Counted from the first letter of the stretch, positions 38,056-45,701 are shown. The stretch: 64,000 nt of DNA from Mycobacterium sp. shizuoka-1 (GCF_002723835.1 NZ_BEWG01000050.1:1-64000); one strand, 5' to 3'. A program made the numbers and translations. Notes: generated by a model from the sequence alone, not told the origin.

Positions 38056-38438
38056 TTGTCGTGGGATACACCAACGACCAGCACGGCCGGGCTGCGGTGG
38101 AGGCCGCCATCGCCGAGGCGGCACTGCGCGATACCGACCTGCTGGTGGTCAACTCGACGCCGGGCGACTCCTATGTCGACGCGGCGTTCGCCCAGCCGGG
38201 CGAGGTGCGCGATCTCGAGGAGCGCCTGCGTGACGGTGGGGTGCGCTACGAGCTGTCGCAGCCGGTCGGGGTGTACGCCGCCGACGCGCTGTTGGCGGCG
38301 ATGGAGCGCCCCGAGGCCGAGCTGCTGGTGATCGGCCTGCGGCACCGCAACCCCGTCGGCAAGCTGCTGCTCGGCAGCGTCGCGCAGCAGCTACTGCTGG
38401 AATGCCCGAAACCCGTGCTCGCGGTCAAGTCTGGCTAA
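38052..38438 (+). CDS. Universal stress protein (UspA family)
   Basis: 128 aa, ATG overlapping the tctA stop. A single Usp domain starts with [21 protein letters not shown]. It ends with the nucleotide-binding motif in [18 protein letters not shown], followed by CPKPVLAVK. Usp genes are often joined to transporter genes, where they may sense ATP and tune transport. Being translationally coupled to tctA suggests such a role, which is inference. Confidence 0.92.
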   Translation: MIVVGYTNDQHGRAAVEAAIAEAALRDTDLLVVNSTPGDSYVDAAFAQPGEVRDLEERLRDGGVRYELSQPVGVYAADALLAAMERPEAELLVIGLRHRNPVGKLLLGSVAQQLLLECPKPVLAVKSG

Positions 38439-38455
38439 TACCGGATAATGGCGTC

Positions 38456-39442
38456 ATGGACGTGACGACAACGGTCTGGGCCATCACCTGCGCGGTGATC
38501 ATCGGCTTGTTCGTGTTCGACTTCTACGCCCACGTGCGAGTGCCGCACGAACCGACGTTCAAAGAGTCGGCGATCTGGTCGTCGGTGTATATCGGGCTCG
38601 CGGTGGTGTTCGGCTTCGTCGTCTGGTGGCAGTGGGGTGGTGAGTTCGCCGGCGAGTACTTCGCGGGCTACGTCACCGAAAAGGCGCTCTCCGTCGACAA
38701 CTTGTTCGTCTTCACGGTCATCATGAGCACGTTCGCGGTACCGCGGGAGTTTCAGCAGAAGCTGTTGCTGATCGGGATCGTGCTGGCGCTGGTGATGCGC
38801 GCCGGGTTCATCGCCGTCGGCGCCGCGGCGATCAGCACCTTCAGTTGGGTGTTCTATCTCTTCGGCATCTTCCTCGTGCTCACCGCCGTCAAGCTCGCCA
38901 AGGAGGCCGGCCACGAGCAGGAGGTCGAGGAGAAACGCGACAGCCGCATCATCGCGCTGGTCCGCCGCTTCGTGCCGACCACCGACGACTATGACGGCGA
39001 CAAGTTCCTCACCAAGCTCGACGGCAAGCGGACCGTCACCCCGATGTTGTTGGCGCTCATCGCCATCGGATTCACCGACGTGCTGTTCGCGTTGGATTCG
39101 ATCCCGGCGATCTACGGCCTGACCAAAGAGCCCTACATCGTCTTCACCGCCAACGCGTTCGCTCTGATGGGGCTGCGGCAGCTGTACTTCCTCATCGGGG
39201 GCCTGCTGGACCGGCTCGTCTACCTGTCCTACGGCCTGTCGCTGATCCTGGCGTTCATCGGTGTCAAGCTGGTGCTGCATGCGCTGCACGAGAACAGCCT
39301 GCCGTTCATCAACGGCGGTGAGCACGTTGCGGTTCCGGAGATCTCGACCGGGATGTCGATCAGCGTGATCGGGGTGGTGCTGGCGATCACCACTGTGGCG
39401 AGCCTGGCCAAAACCAGGGGGCGGACGAGCTCGCCGTCGTAG
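38456..39442 (+). CDS. TerC-family integral membrane protein
   Basis: 328 aa from ATG 38456. About nine membrane segments are visible. The acidic metal-site motifs are SVDNLFVFTVI (about 79-89) and TDVLFALDSIPAIYG, characteristic of TerC/Alx transporters. Related proteins export manganese or protect metalloenzymes made in the secretory pathway. It starts 17 bp after the stress-protein gene. The last 56 bp overlap the convergent RclC-like gene on the other strand. Confidence 0.93.
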   Translation: MDVTTTVWAITCAVIIGLFVFDFYAHVRVPHEPTFKESAIWSSVYIGLAVVFGFVVWWQWGGEFAGEYFAGYVTEKALSVDNLFVFTVIMSTFAVPREFQQKLLLIGIVLALVMRAGFIAVGAAAISTFSWVFYLFGIFLVLTAVKLAKEAGHEQEVEEKRDSRIIALVRRFVPTTDDYDGDKFLTKLDGKRTVTPMLLALIAIGFTDVLFALDSIPAIYGLTKEPYIVFTANAFALMGLRQLYFLIGGLLDRLVYLSYGLSLILAFIGVKLVLHALHENSLPFINGGEHVAVPEISTGMSISVIGVVLAITTVASLAKTRGRTSSPS

Positions 39443-39968
39443 CGGCGGGCCATCCTGACCGGATGGCGTCGGCCAGCGTCCAGAGCGAAGCACCCAGCAG
39501 GACAAGGTCTTTCAACAGAAACTCGGCAAGCAGTGTGATTGCCGGAAAGCCGCCACCGGCCGGTTCGCTGATCCCCGGTGTGGTGAACAGGAAGCTGATC
39601 GTCGAGATGAACAGCACAATCGACAGCAGGCTCCCGATCACCGAGATGCGTGGTGCTAAGGGTTTGGCCGCCAGCAGTACCGCGGCACTGACCTCCATGA
39701 CGCCGAGCAGTACCGAGAACGTGTATTCCGGAAATACGCGGTACAGCCATCCCATGAACGGGCTGTGCGCGACCAGGGGTGCGATCTGGTGTGCCTCGTA
39801 GTGAGCGAACTTGAGCAGGCCGATCCAGCCGATGACGACGACAAGGCCGTACCGCAGGAGGGCGGCGGCCAGCAGGTCGGTGGCCGGGAGCGCGCGCCGC
39901 GCATTGCGGGCCAGGTCTGTTCTGCCAGTGGCCATCTCAGTGGCCTCGGGGTTGATGCGTTCGGTCAT
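39387..39968 (-). CDS. DUF417/RclC (YkgB)-like membrane protein, copy 1
   Basis: 193 aa from ATG 39968 (TTG 40001 is a longer possibility). About four membrane segments: about 29-46, 74-92, 103-124 and 147-165. LRYGLVVVIGWIGLLKFAHYEAHQIAPLVAHSP is the family signature (YkgB/DoxX-like). In E. coli the homologue RclC is induced by reactive chlorine and its function is unknown. The gene diverges from an RclR-like regulator across 74 bp and is presumably its target. Its end is antisense to the last 56 bp of terC. Confidence 0.85.
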   Translation of the reverse strand: MTERINPEATEMATGRTDLARNARRALPATDLLAAALLRYGLVVVIGWIGLLKFAHYEAHQIAPLVAHSPFMGWLYRVFPEYTFSVLLGVMEVSAAVLLAAKPLAPRISVIGSLLSIVLFISTISFLFTTPGISEPAGGGFPAITLLAEFLLKDLVLLGASLWTLADAIRSGWPAATTASSSAPWFWPGSPQW

Positions 39969-40012
39969 GCTCTCAAACGTAGGCGGCGAGGACTGGTACA
40001 AATAGATCGAAT

Positions 40013-40039
40013 AGTCTCGGATTTCAGCCTGAAAGTCTC
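40013..40039. promoter_or_regulatory. Direct repeat in the RclC-like/RclR-like divergent promoter
   Basis: AGTCTC occurs at 40013-40018 and again at 40034-40039, 21 bp apart, two turns of the helix. AraC-type activators bind such direct repeats as two half-sites. The second copy ends just before the regulator's ATG at 40043, consistent with autoregulation. Six-base half-sites are short, so this is suggestive only. Confidence 0.4.
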
Positions 40040-40042
40040 ATC

Positions 40043-40987
40043 ATGGACGCGATCAGCCGCTTGTTGAGCATGACCCACCTCGGTGCCGCCGTCGACAGGC
40101 GCTGTTTACTGGGCAGCACCACGCGGATGGATGTCGCGGCATACCCGGAGTTTCGCGTGCCGTTCCATGTCTTGCTCGACGGCGAGTGTGAGCTGCAGGT
40201 GAACGCCACCACCCTGCAGATGCGGCCGGGAGACGTGGTGGTGATCCCGAGTGGGGCGCCGCACCGGGTGATCACACCGGGCGGCGGTCGCAGGCACGGC
40301 ACGGTGGAGACCACCGGTCAGGCGTTCGTCACCACTCACAGCACGCGCGGTGGGGCGCCGGTCGTCGACTTGTTCTGCGGGCACTACCTGATCGATGCGG
40401 GTGCGGGTGCGGTGTTGTTCCGCAGCCTGCCTGATCCGCTGCACGTTTCGCTCGGGCCACCCGCCGACGGCGCGGAGACGCTGGAAATGTTGAGTGTGAT
40501 GATGCGCGCAGAAGCACAGCGCGAAGGGAACGGCACCGGCGCCATGTTGTCGGCCCTGGCTACCGCGTTGCTGACGATGGTGCTGAGGTCGGCGTCGAAT
40601 GCCACCACCGGGCCCGCCTCGTGGACCGCGGCGGCCGATCCTGGTATTGCCGAGACCATCGAGCGCGTCCTCGATCGGCCGGGTGCTCACTGGACCATCG
40701 ATCGGCTCTGTCGCGTCGCGGCCATGTCGCGAGCGACATTCCTGCGTCGTTTTGGACAGCAAACGGGGATGACGGTGGGCGCTTTCTTGGTGCGGGTCCG
40801 TGTGATGTCTGCGGCGGAACTCCTCATGGCCAGCGACGCCACGATCGCCGCCGTCGCGGGGCAAGTGGGCTATCAATCCGAGTCGGCATTCGGCCGCGCC
40901 TTCCGTGCCGAGGTCGGGACGACGCCGGCGCGCTTCCGGCGCAATCAACGGCGCCGCCGGGCGGACAGCGCGACAGCCGGCGACTGA
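40043..40987 (+). CDS. AraC-family regulator resembling the HOCl sensor RclR
   Basis: 314 aa, ATG start. A cupin-like sensor domain (about 1-190) is followed by a double helix-turn-helix (about 210-305; WTIDRLCRVAAMSRATFLRRFGQQTGM and AVAGQVGYQSESAFGRAFRAEVG). The N-terminus MDAISRLL...CLLGS strongly resembles that of E. coli RclR as I recall it. Cys21 aligns with the redox Cys21 of RclR. The CG pair at 112-113 aligns with Cys89-Gly90 after a gap. A third cysteine is Cys49. With the RclC-like gene next door, a reactive-chlorine or oxidant sensor is likely. Confidence 0.85.
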   Translation: MDAISRLLSMTHLGAAVDRRCLLGSTTRMDVAAYPEFRVPFHVLLDGECELQVNATTLQMRPGDVVVIPSGAPHRVITPGGGRRHGTVETTGQAFVTTHSTRGGAPVVDLFCGHYLIDAGAGAVLFRSLPDPLHVSLGPPADGAETLEMLSVMMRAEAQREGNGTGAMLSALATALLTMVLRSASNATTGPASWTAAADPGIAETIERVLDRPGAHWTIDRLCRVAAMSRATFLRRFGQQTGMTVGAFLVRVRVMSAAELLMASDATIAAVAGQVGYQSESAFGRAFRAEVGTTPARFRRNQRRRRADSATAGD

Positions 40988-41013
40988 CGTGTCGAGCTGC
41001 GCGGGCCGCGGCG

Positions 41014-41253
41014 TCAGCTCCAGTCGCGGAAGGCGTTCAGCAGCTTGTTCCGGAACGCCGGGTCAAGCTGCTCACCGCCGAGCGTGCCAACGGTGTCGAT
41101 CGTGGCCCGGAACTGCGCAAGGTAGGCGTCGCAGCCGTCGCAGCCGAGCAGGTGCAGGTCGAAGCGCGCCCGGGTTTGCGGGTCGAGGGATCCGTCGAGG
41201 TAACCGGTGACCAGCTCCACGAGCTCGTTGCAGTCCATCGGTTCAGTGCTCAC
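41014..41253 (-). CDS. Zinc-finger anti-sigma factor (zf-HC2/ZAS type)
   Basis: 79 aa from GTG 41253, which overlaps the sigma-factor stop (GTGA). The ZAS motif HLLGCDGCDAYL (His, then CxxC) coordinates zinc, and an upstream Cys in MDCNELVELVTGYLDG can complete the set. No membrane segment follows, so it is a soluble anti-sigma factor. Proteins of this type release the sigma factor on oxidation of the cysteines. Confidence 0.92.
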   Translation of the reverse strand: MSTEPMDCNELVELVTGYLDGSLDPQTRARFDLHLLGCDGCDAYLAQFRATIDTVGTLGGEQLDPAFRNKLLNAFRDWS

Positions 41254-41888
41254 GGCGCCTCCCGCAGGTAGTCCTCGAGCGCCTGTCTGATGGCCGCGCG
41301 ACCGCGGTGCAGCAGCACGCGCTGGTTGGCCACGGACAGGTCCAGCATGTCGCACACCTCACCGGAGTCGAAGCCCAACATGTCGCGCAAGGTGACGACC
41401 GTGCGTTGGCGATCGGGAAGCTTGTCGAGTTCGCGGCGCGCCACGGCACGCAGCTCGGACCCGAGAACCGACCCCTCGGGAGTGTCCGGGAACGGCACCG
41501 GCGCGCCGCGATTCGTCCAGTGTCCGGGCCAGTCCGGGTCGCCGGCCGGCCGGAACCGGGCCGGGTCGACGGTGGCCCCTGCGAAGGCGGCCGCCTCCGC
41601 GTCGGCGGCCCGTTGATCGCGCAGTCCTCTGGTCTTGGCGATGTTGATCATGACCGTGAAAAGCCAAGTGCGAAGGGATGATCGGCCCTCGAACTTGGCA
41701 ATGCCCTTGATCAAGGCGATCCAGGTCTCCTGGACGACTTCCTCGGCGGCTTCGCTGGTTCGGACGTAGCCGCGCGCCACCCGTAACAGGGCAGGGGAGT
41801 GGCGGTCGACCAGCGCGGCAAAGGCGCGCTCGTCGCCGGCGCGCAGCGAGGCCACCAGCGAGGACTCGTCGTCTTCCGTCCCGATCAT
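41250..41888 (-). CDS. ECF-type RNA polymerase sigma factor
   Basis: 212 aa, ATG start. Region 2 is FAALVDRHSPALLRVARGYVRTSEAAEEVVQETWIALIKG to SLRTWLFTVMINIAKTR. Region 4 is ELDKLPDRQRTVVTLRDMLGFDSGEVCDMLDLSVANQRVLLHRGRAAIR. A spacer of about 50 residues separates them. Sigma and anti-sigma are translationally coupled, and both neighbours are RclC-like genes. The second RclC-like gene, across the 306-bp upstream gap, is a candidate target. Confidence 0.94.
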   Translation of the reverse strand: MIGTEDDESSLVASLRAGDERAFAALVDRHSPALLRVARGYVRTSEAAEEVVQETWIALIKGIAKFEGRSSLRTWLFTVMINIAKTRGLRDQRAADAEAAAFAGATVDPARFRPAGDPDWPGHWTNRGAPVPFPDTPEGSVLGSELRAVARRELDKLPDRQRTVVTLRDMLGFDSGEVCDMLDLSVANQRVLLHRGRAAIRQALEDYLREAP

Positions 41889-41916
41889 CGGGACGAAATA
41901 CTATCGCCTCAGCGGT

Positions 41917-41934
41917 ATTCCGGATTGGCGGAAT
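41917..41934. promoter_or_regulatory. Inverted repeat upstream of the ECF sigma gene
   Basis: Perfect 6-bp arms ATTCCG and CGGAAT flank a 6-bp spacer, 29-46 bp upstream of the sigma ATG. It could be an operator controlling the sigma operon. It contains GGAAT elements on both strands, the core of several ECF -35 regions, so it might also be an autoregulated promoter. Confidence 0.4.
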
Positions 41935-41983
41935 GGTTCTCGGGCCCGCCGGTCCAACCCGCGTGGGCCTGCGCCGGGACGCT

Positions 41984-42058
41984 CTAGTCGATGTGTCGCG
42001 GGGTGCAGTTGACGAACAGCGCCCGCAGGCCCGTGAAGTCATAGTGTGGTTGCCCCAT
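41984..42058 (-). pseudogene. 5' stump of an NADPH-dependent FMN reductase/flavodoxin-like gene
   Basis: A 24-codon frame starts at ATG 42058 after a purine-rich GGGAAA ribosome binding site. It reads MGQPHYDFTGLRALFVNCT and ends in PRHID and TAG. The YDFTGLRALFVNCT stretch matches, as I recall, the first strand of a mycobacterial NAD(P)H-dependent oxidoreductase (flavodoxin-like) in which the next residues are LKRSP. The rest of the gene is missing, so it looks like a truncated remnant whose start signals survive. A short functional peptide cannot be excluded. Confidence 0.6.
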
Positions 42059-42107
42059 CGCGTTTCCCTTTCCCGCTGTCTGACAACAGTGCGCTGCCGG
42101 TGCGAAG

Positions 42108-42135
42108 CCGTTACGCCGGGGCGGCGACGTAACGG
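42108..42135. promoter_or_regulatory. Inverted repeat upstream of RclC-like copy 2
   Basis: Perfect 8-bp arms, CCGTTACG and CGTAACGG, are separated by 12 bp, 60-87 bp before the start at 42195. It is a good candidate operator for the second RclC-like gene or for the lost reductase gene that diverged from it. Confidence 0.45.
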
Positions 42136-42194
42136 TCGAAGGGATGAGGCGCACCCAGGTGTCGTAGGGACTCCTCGTGCAGAAAGGTTTCGCC

Positions 42195-42674
42195 ATGACC
42201 GCCATCGCCACCCGGGTCCATCGGACCGACGCACGTGCGACCGTCGGTGCGCTTGCGGCGCGCTACGGCCTTGTGATCGTGATCGCGTGGATCGGGGCCC
42301 TGAAGTTCACCGCGTACGAAGCCCACGGCATCGAGCCGCTGGTGGTCAACAGTCCGCTGATGAGCTGGGTCTACGGCATCTTCTCGGTGACCACGTTCTC
42401 GGCGATCCTCGGCGTTGTCGAGTTGGCGACAGCGGCGCTGCTCGCCGTCAGGCCGTGGTGGCCGAAGGTGTCGCTGGTCGGCAGCGTCGCGGCGATCGGG
42501 CTGTTCTGCGCCACGCTCAGCTTTCTGGTCACCACACCGGACATCGGCGAGCAGTCGGCAGGCGGCTTCCCGGTCCTCTCCTCGACCGGTCAGTTCCTGG
42601 TGAAGGACATCGCGCTGCTGGGCATTGCGGTGTGGACGGCGGCGGAAGCGGTGCGCGCCGACCTCGACCGGTGA
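42195..42674 (+). CDS. DUF417/RclC (YkgB)-like membrane protein, copy 2
   Basis: 159 aa from ATG 42195 with AGAAAGG upstream. It is a clear paralogue of the gene at 39387-39968. Both share the LRYGL/ARYGLV start, W-IG-LKF-YEAH signature and FL(F/V)TTP segment, and both end with a KD(L/I) region. About four membrane segments. It lies 306 bp from the ECF sigma gene and is read in the opposite direction. Having two copies around one AraC regulator and one ECF pair suggests a duplicated stress-response target. Confidence 0.85.
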   Translation: MTAIATRVHRTDARATVGALAARYGLVIVIAWIGALKFTAYEAHGIEPLVVNSPLMSWVYGIFSVTTFSAILGVVELATAALLAVRPWWPKVSLVGSVAAIGLFCATLSFLVTTPDIGEQSAGGFPVLSSTGQFLVKDIALLGIAVWTAAEAVRADLDR

Positions 42675-42935
42675 GACGCCACCGGCCGCTGTTAAAAGTG
42701 ATCCATCGTCGTTTGCCCGGACGCATCACCGCAATCGTTATGAGCCGCAAGATGATCGGCCCGATAGAGCACCGATCAGCACGGAGGTATGGGTGGACTG
42801 GGCTATTTGTCGGAAGCACAGGGCTCCCTATCGTCAGAGGCGAAACGCCGGGGATATTCGCGGGATTTAGCTATCCGGCGCCATACCATTCCGGTAGCTG
42901 ATTGGTCAGCTGCGGTCCGGGGGCGCGGAGGGTTC
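42675..42935 (+). other. Intergenic region before the secreted VCBS protein
   Basis: A 261-bp stretch with less extreme GC than its surroundings. An ATG at 42789 in frame with the next gene has GGAGGT directly abutting it, too close for normal use. The start at 42936 behind GCGGAGGG is better. No RNA family or strong dyad is recognisable. Confidence 0.4.
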
Positions 42936-45512
42936 ATGGTCAGGCACGCGAACGTCGTAGTGGGCCGACTGGCCCTGACACGTCTCATGACTGCCGTAGG
43001 TCGCGCGGCCACCGCGCGGCGTGTCGGTGTCCTCGTCGTGGTGATCGGCGTATGCCTGTCTGAGGTCAGTCCCTCGGCGGCAGTGGGTTTCGACTTACCG
43101 TCCGGGGCCACCGTCGACGTCTTCGACTCGATGAGCCTTGTGCTGCCCACCTCGACCGCCCGGGGTGCCAACACCGTCAAGCTCACTGCTGCGAAGAACG
43201 AATACGAATCGTTCCAGGTGAAAGTGGCCGCGGGTGCCTCTCCGATCGACGCGATGTCGGTGTCGCTGGGAACTTCCCTGACCGGCCCGAAGGGCGCCAG
43301 CATCCCTGCCGGCAACGTCCGGTTTTACCGGGAGGACTATTACAAGCTCACGACGATGAGCGATGGCGAGATGAAGGCCGAGTTCCCCCGCGACGCAGCC
43401 GGAACCTGCTCGGGGGACTGCCGTATCCCTGACGCGCTCATCCCCGAGCGCGACCAATTGGTAAACGAGGACCGGGCCGCGTTCCCAACGGTCGTGCCCG
43501 CCAACGAAAACCGCGTCGCCTGGATCGATGTGCTGATTCCCGCCACCGCAACGGCCGGCACCTACACCGGGTCGATCCTCGTCAAATCCGGCGCAACGAC
43601 ATTGGTCATGATCCCGTTGAGCGTCGAGGTGCTCAACGTCGCGATCCCGTCGACCTCGACCATGCAGTCGCAAGTGTTCGTCCACACGAATGACGTCGGC
43701 GGCTGGTCTACCTACCAGCAGCTGGCCGAACTCGGGCTCAACGACCGAATTTCCCTTGTCCCAGACGGTTTCAGCCCCGCCACCGGGGCCGGGGTCCTGG
43801 GCCCACTGCTGAACGGCACCGACCCCAAGGTGCCCCTGGCTGGCGCTCGCCTCACCACAATCCCGATCACCCACTTCGCGAACGCCGCCGATTGGCGCAG
43901 CGCGTTGACCTCGCTCGGCAGAGCAGACGCCGGCCGGTTCTGGTGCGACGAGGCGACCACCGCCGACTGCTCGGGCTGGTATACCACGGCATTGGCGTCG
44001 TACCCCGGGCTCAAACTGCAGCAGATCCCGCAGTACCTTAAGCCGACGACAGACCCCGGCTATCTCGAAAGCCGAACGCAGACGGCGGTGCCCATCGTCA
44101 CGGACCTCGACGGCAAGGTGACTTGGTTCCAGCAGTGGAAGGCCGCTTCGGCGGGGCGTGAGTTCTGGGCGTATACCAGCTGCATGTCGGGCGGCTGCAA
44201 CGCTGCCTACCTTGACAACGCCCTGTACAACGGTAGGCCCAGCTTCGGCATCGACCAGCCGAACTCGGAGGCTCGCGCGATGGGGTGGCAGGGATTCCGC
44301 GTCGGTATCAGTGGAGAGCATTACTGGAACGCGACCGGCTCCTACTCCCAAGCATGGAATCTGTGCTCCGGCACGCAGCCCACCAACTGCCAGTACACGG
44401 CGGCCGGGGAAGCCACCGGGATGAACGGTGACGGCAACCTCTTTTACAAGTGGAATCAGGCAAAGATCGGCGGCACCACTCCGATCCCGGCTGAATCCCT
44501 GCGGCTCAAGCGTTTCCGAGACGGCCGCGAGGACAACGAGATCATGAATCTGTTGGCGGCCAACGGCAGGCAGGCTGACACCATGGCGGTGGCCAATGGC
44601 CTGTTCCCGTCGTTCGTCGACAACAACCGCACACCGGCCCAGGTCGCCTCGGCGCGAGCCCAGCTGGAGACGTTGGTGCGTCAGGTGTTTCCGGCGTCTC
44701 CCGCGTCGGCCGTTTCCGCACAGGATCTCAATTGCGATGGCACTGACGACATGCTGGCCGTCGGTTCGGACGGCCAGTTGCTGTTCTTTGCGCGAACCAA
44801 CGGTAACTGGGCTCCCGATGCTCCCAAGGGGGTGGCCACCGGCTGGCTCAACAAGTACCGTGAGCTGCTTTTGCCCGGCGACGTCAACGGCGATGGCAAG
44901 CCCGACCTGCTGGGCAGGACCGCGATGAACTCCCTGGAGGTGTGGACCGGGGCGTGCAACGGCACGTTCACCAAGGGCGCCGCGTTGCCACCGTTGGTGA
45001 ACATCCTTTCTTCGCCATCCGCGATGGCGCTGTCCGACATGACGACCCCGGGAGACTTCGACGGTGACGGCAAGGTGGATCTGCTCGATCAACGACCCGA
45101 CGGCACGATGTGGCTGGCCTCCGGCACCGGCACCGGGTTCGGCGTCCCGCGTCAGATCGGCCAGGCCTGGACGACTTTCACCGTGGTCGCGGTGGGCGAC
45201 GCGACGGGTGACGGCAAATCCGATCTCATCGGACGGCGCAATGACGGTCGGGTCTTCCTGTACCGGGGTAACGGGGCAGGCGGACTTGTGACCGCCAAGG
45301 GCGAAGACACCGGCGTGGCCCTGAATCCGATCGCCGTCCCGTATCTACTGGGTGCGGGCGATATGAACGGGGACGGGAAAGTGGATCTGGCGGCGATCGC
45401 CAAGACGGGTGAGCTCTCCGCCTATCTCGGTAATGGTGCCGGCGGCTTTTCGGCAACCCCGACTCGGATGGGCGCCGGCTGGACCACCAGCGTCGTGCAG
45501 GTCGGCGATTGA
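42936..45512 (+). CDS. Secreted DUF4091-like protein with C-terminal VCBS/FG-GAP repeats
   Basis: 858 aa from ATG 42936 with GGAGGG upstream. A signal/anchor segment lies at about 31-50 (VGVLVVVIGVCLSEVSPSAAVGF). A beta-sandwich-like region and an alpha/beta region follow, ending in LKRFRDGREDNEIMNLLA, the signature of DUF4091 (a GH123-like glycosidase family). The last 250 residues hold five calcium-type DxDxDG motifs, such as GDVNGDGKPDLLGR and GDFDGDGKVDLLDQ, typical of a VCBS/FG-GAP propeller. Many Cys pairs suit an extracellular protein. Its base and codon use is less GC-biased than its neighbours. A carbohydrate-acting enzyme is plausible, not proven. Confidence 0.75.
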   Translation: MVRHANVVVGRLALTRLMTAVGRAATARRVGVLVVVIGVCLSEVSPSAAVGFDLPSGATVDVFDSMSLVLPTSTARGANTVKLTAAKNEYESFQVKVAAGASPIDAMSVSLGTSLTGPKGASIPAGNVRFYREDYYKLTTMSDGEMKAEFPRDAAGTCSGDCRIPDALIPERDQLVNEDRAAFPTVVPANENRVAWIDVLIPATATAGTYTGSILVKSGATTLVMIPLSVEVLNVAIPSTSTMQSQVFVHTNDVGGWSTYQQLAELGLNDRISLVPDGFSPATGAGVLGPLLNGTDPKVPLAGARLTTIPITHFANAADWRSALTSLGRADAGRFWCDEATTADCSGWYTTALASYPGLKLQQIPQYLKPTTDPGYLESRTQTAVPIVTDLDGKVTWFQQWKAASAGREFWAYTSCMSGGCNAAYLDNALYNGRPSFGIDQPNSEARAMGWQGFRVGISGEHYWNATGSYSQAWNLCSGTQPTNCQYTAAGEATGMNGDGNLFYKWNQAKIGGTTPIPAESLRLKRFRDGREDNEIMNLLAANGRQADTMAVANGLFPSFVDNNRTPAQVASARAQLETLVRQVFPASPASAVSAQDLNCDGTDDMLAVGSDGQLLFFARTNGNWAPDAPKGVATGWLNKYRELLLPGDVNGDGKPDLLGRTAMNSLEVWTGACNGTFTKGAALPPLVNILSSPSAMALSDMTTPGDFDGDGKVDLLDQRPDGTMWLASGTGTGFGVPRQIGQAWTTFTVVAVGDATGDGKSDLIGRRNDGRVFLYRGNGAGGLVTAKGEDTGVALNPIAVPYLLGAGDMNGDGKVDLAAIAKTGELSAYLGNGAGGFSATPTRMGAGWTTSVVQVGD

Positions 45513-45521
45513 TCTGGGCTC

Positions 45522-45535
45522 GGCGGCGGGCCGCC
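45522..45535. terminator. Hairpin between the VCBS protein gene and tRNA-Leu
   Basis: GGCGG and CCGCC arms around a CGGG loop lie 10 bp after the stop of the + strand gene and 12 bp after the 3' end of the - strand tRNA. It could end transcription from both sides. There is no U-tract. Confidence 0.4.
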
Positions 45536-45546
45536 TGCCTGTTCTG

Positions 45547-45632
45547 TGTCCGAGGGGGGACTTGAACCCCCACGCCCGTTAATAGGGCACTAGCACCTCA
45601 AGCTAGCGCGTCTGCCATTCCGCCACTCGGAC
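45547..45632 (-). tRNA. tRNA-Leu (anticodon GAG)
   Basis: An 86-nt cloverleaf on the minus strand. The acceptor stem is GTCCGAG/CTCGGAC with discriminator A at 45547. The anticodon stem CTAGC/GCTAG carries loop TTGAGGT, anticodon GAG. A long class II variable arm (GTGCCCTATTAACGGGC) and a GTTCAAG T-loop are present. CCA is not encoded. It sits at the right part of the accessory block, a typical position for an integration site. Confidence 0.97.
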
Positions 45633-45701
45633 CCGCATTGGGCGCTTAAGGGTATCGGACCACCGTCCCGAGCCCCAAATGACCCCGCTTCCGCCGCCGA
45701 G

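Noticed and set aside
42789..42935. Longer N-terminus for the VCBS protein from ATG 42789
   Set aside because: The Shine-Dalgarno sequence abuts the ATG, the extra 49 residues precede the signal peptide, and ATG 42936 has a better-spaced GGAGGG.
45547..45632. Integrated phage or island with att repeats at tRNA-Leu
   Set aside because: No integrase gene and no second copy of the tRNA 3' end were seen in the window.
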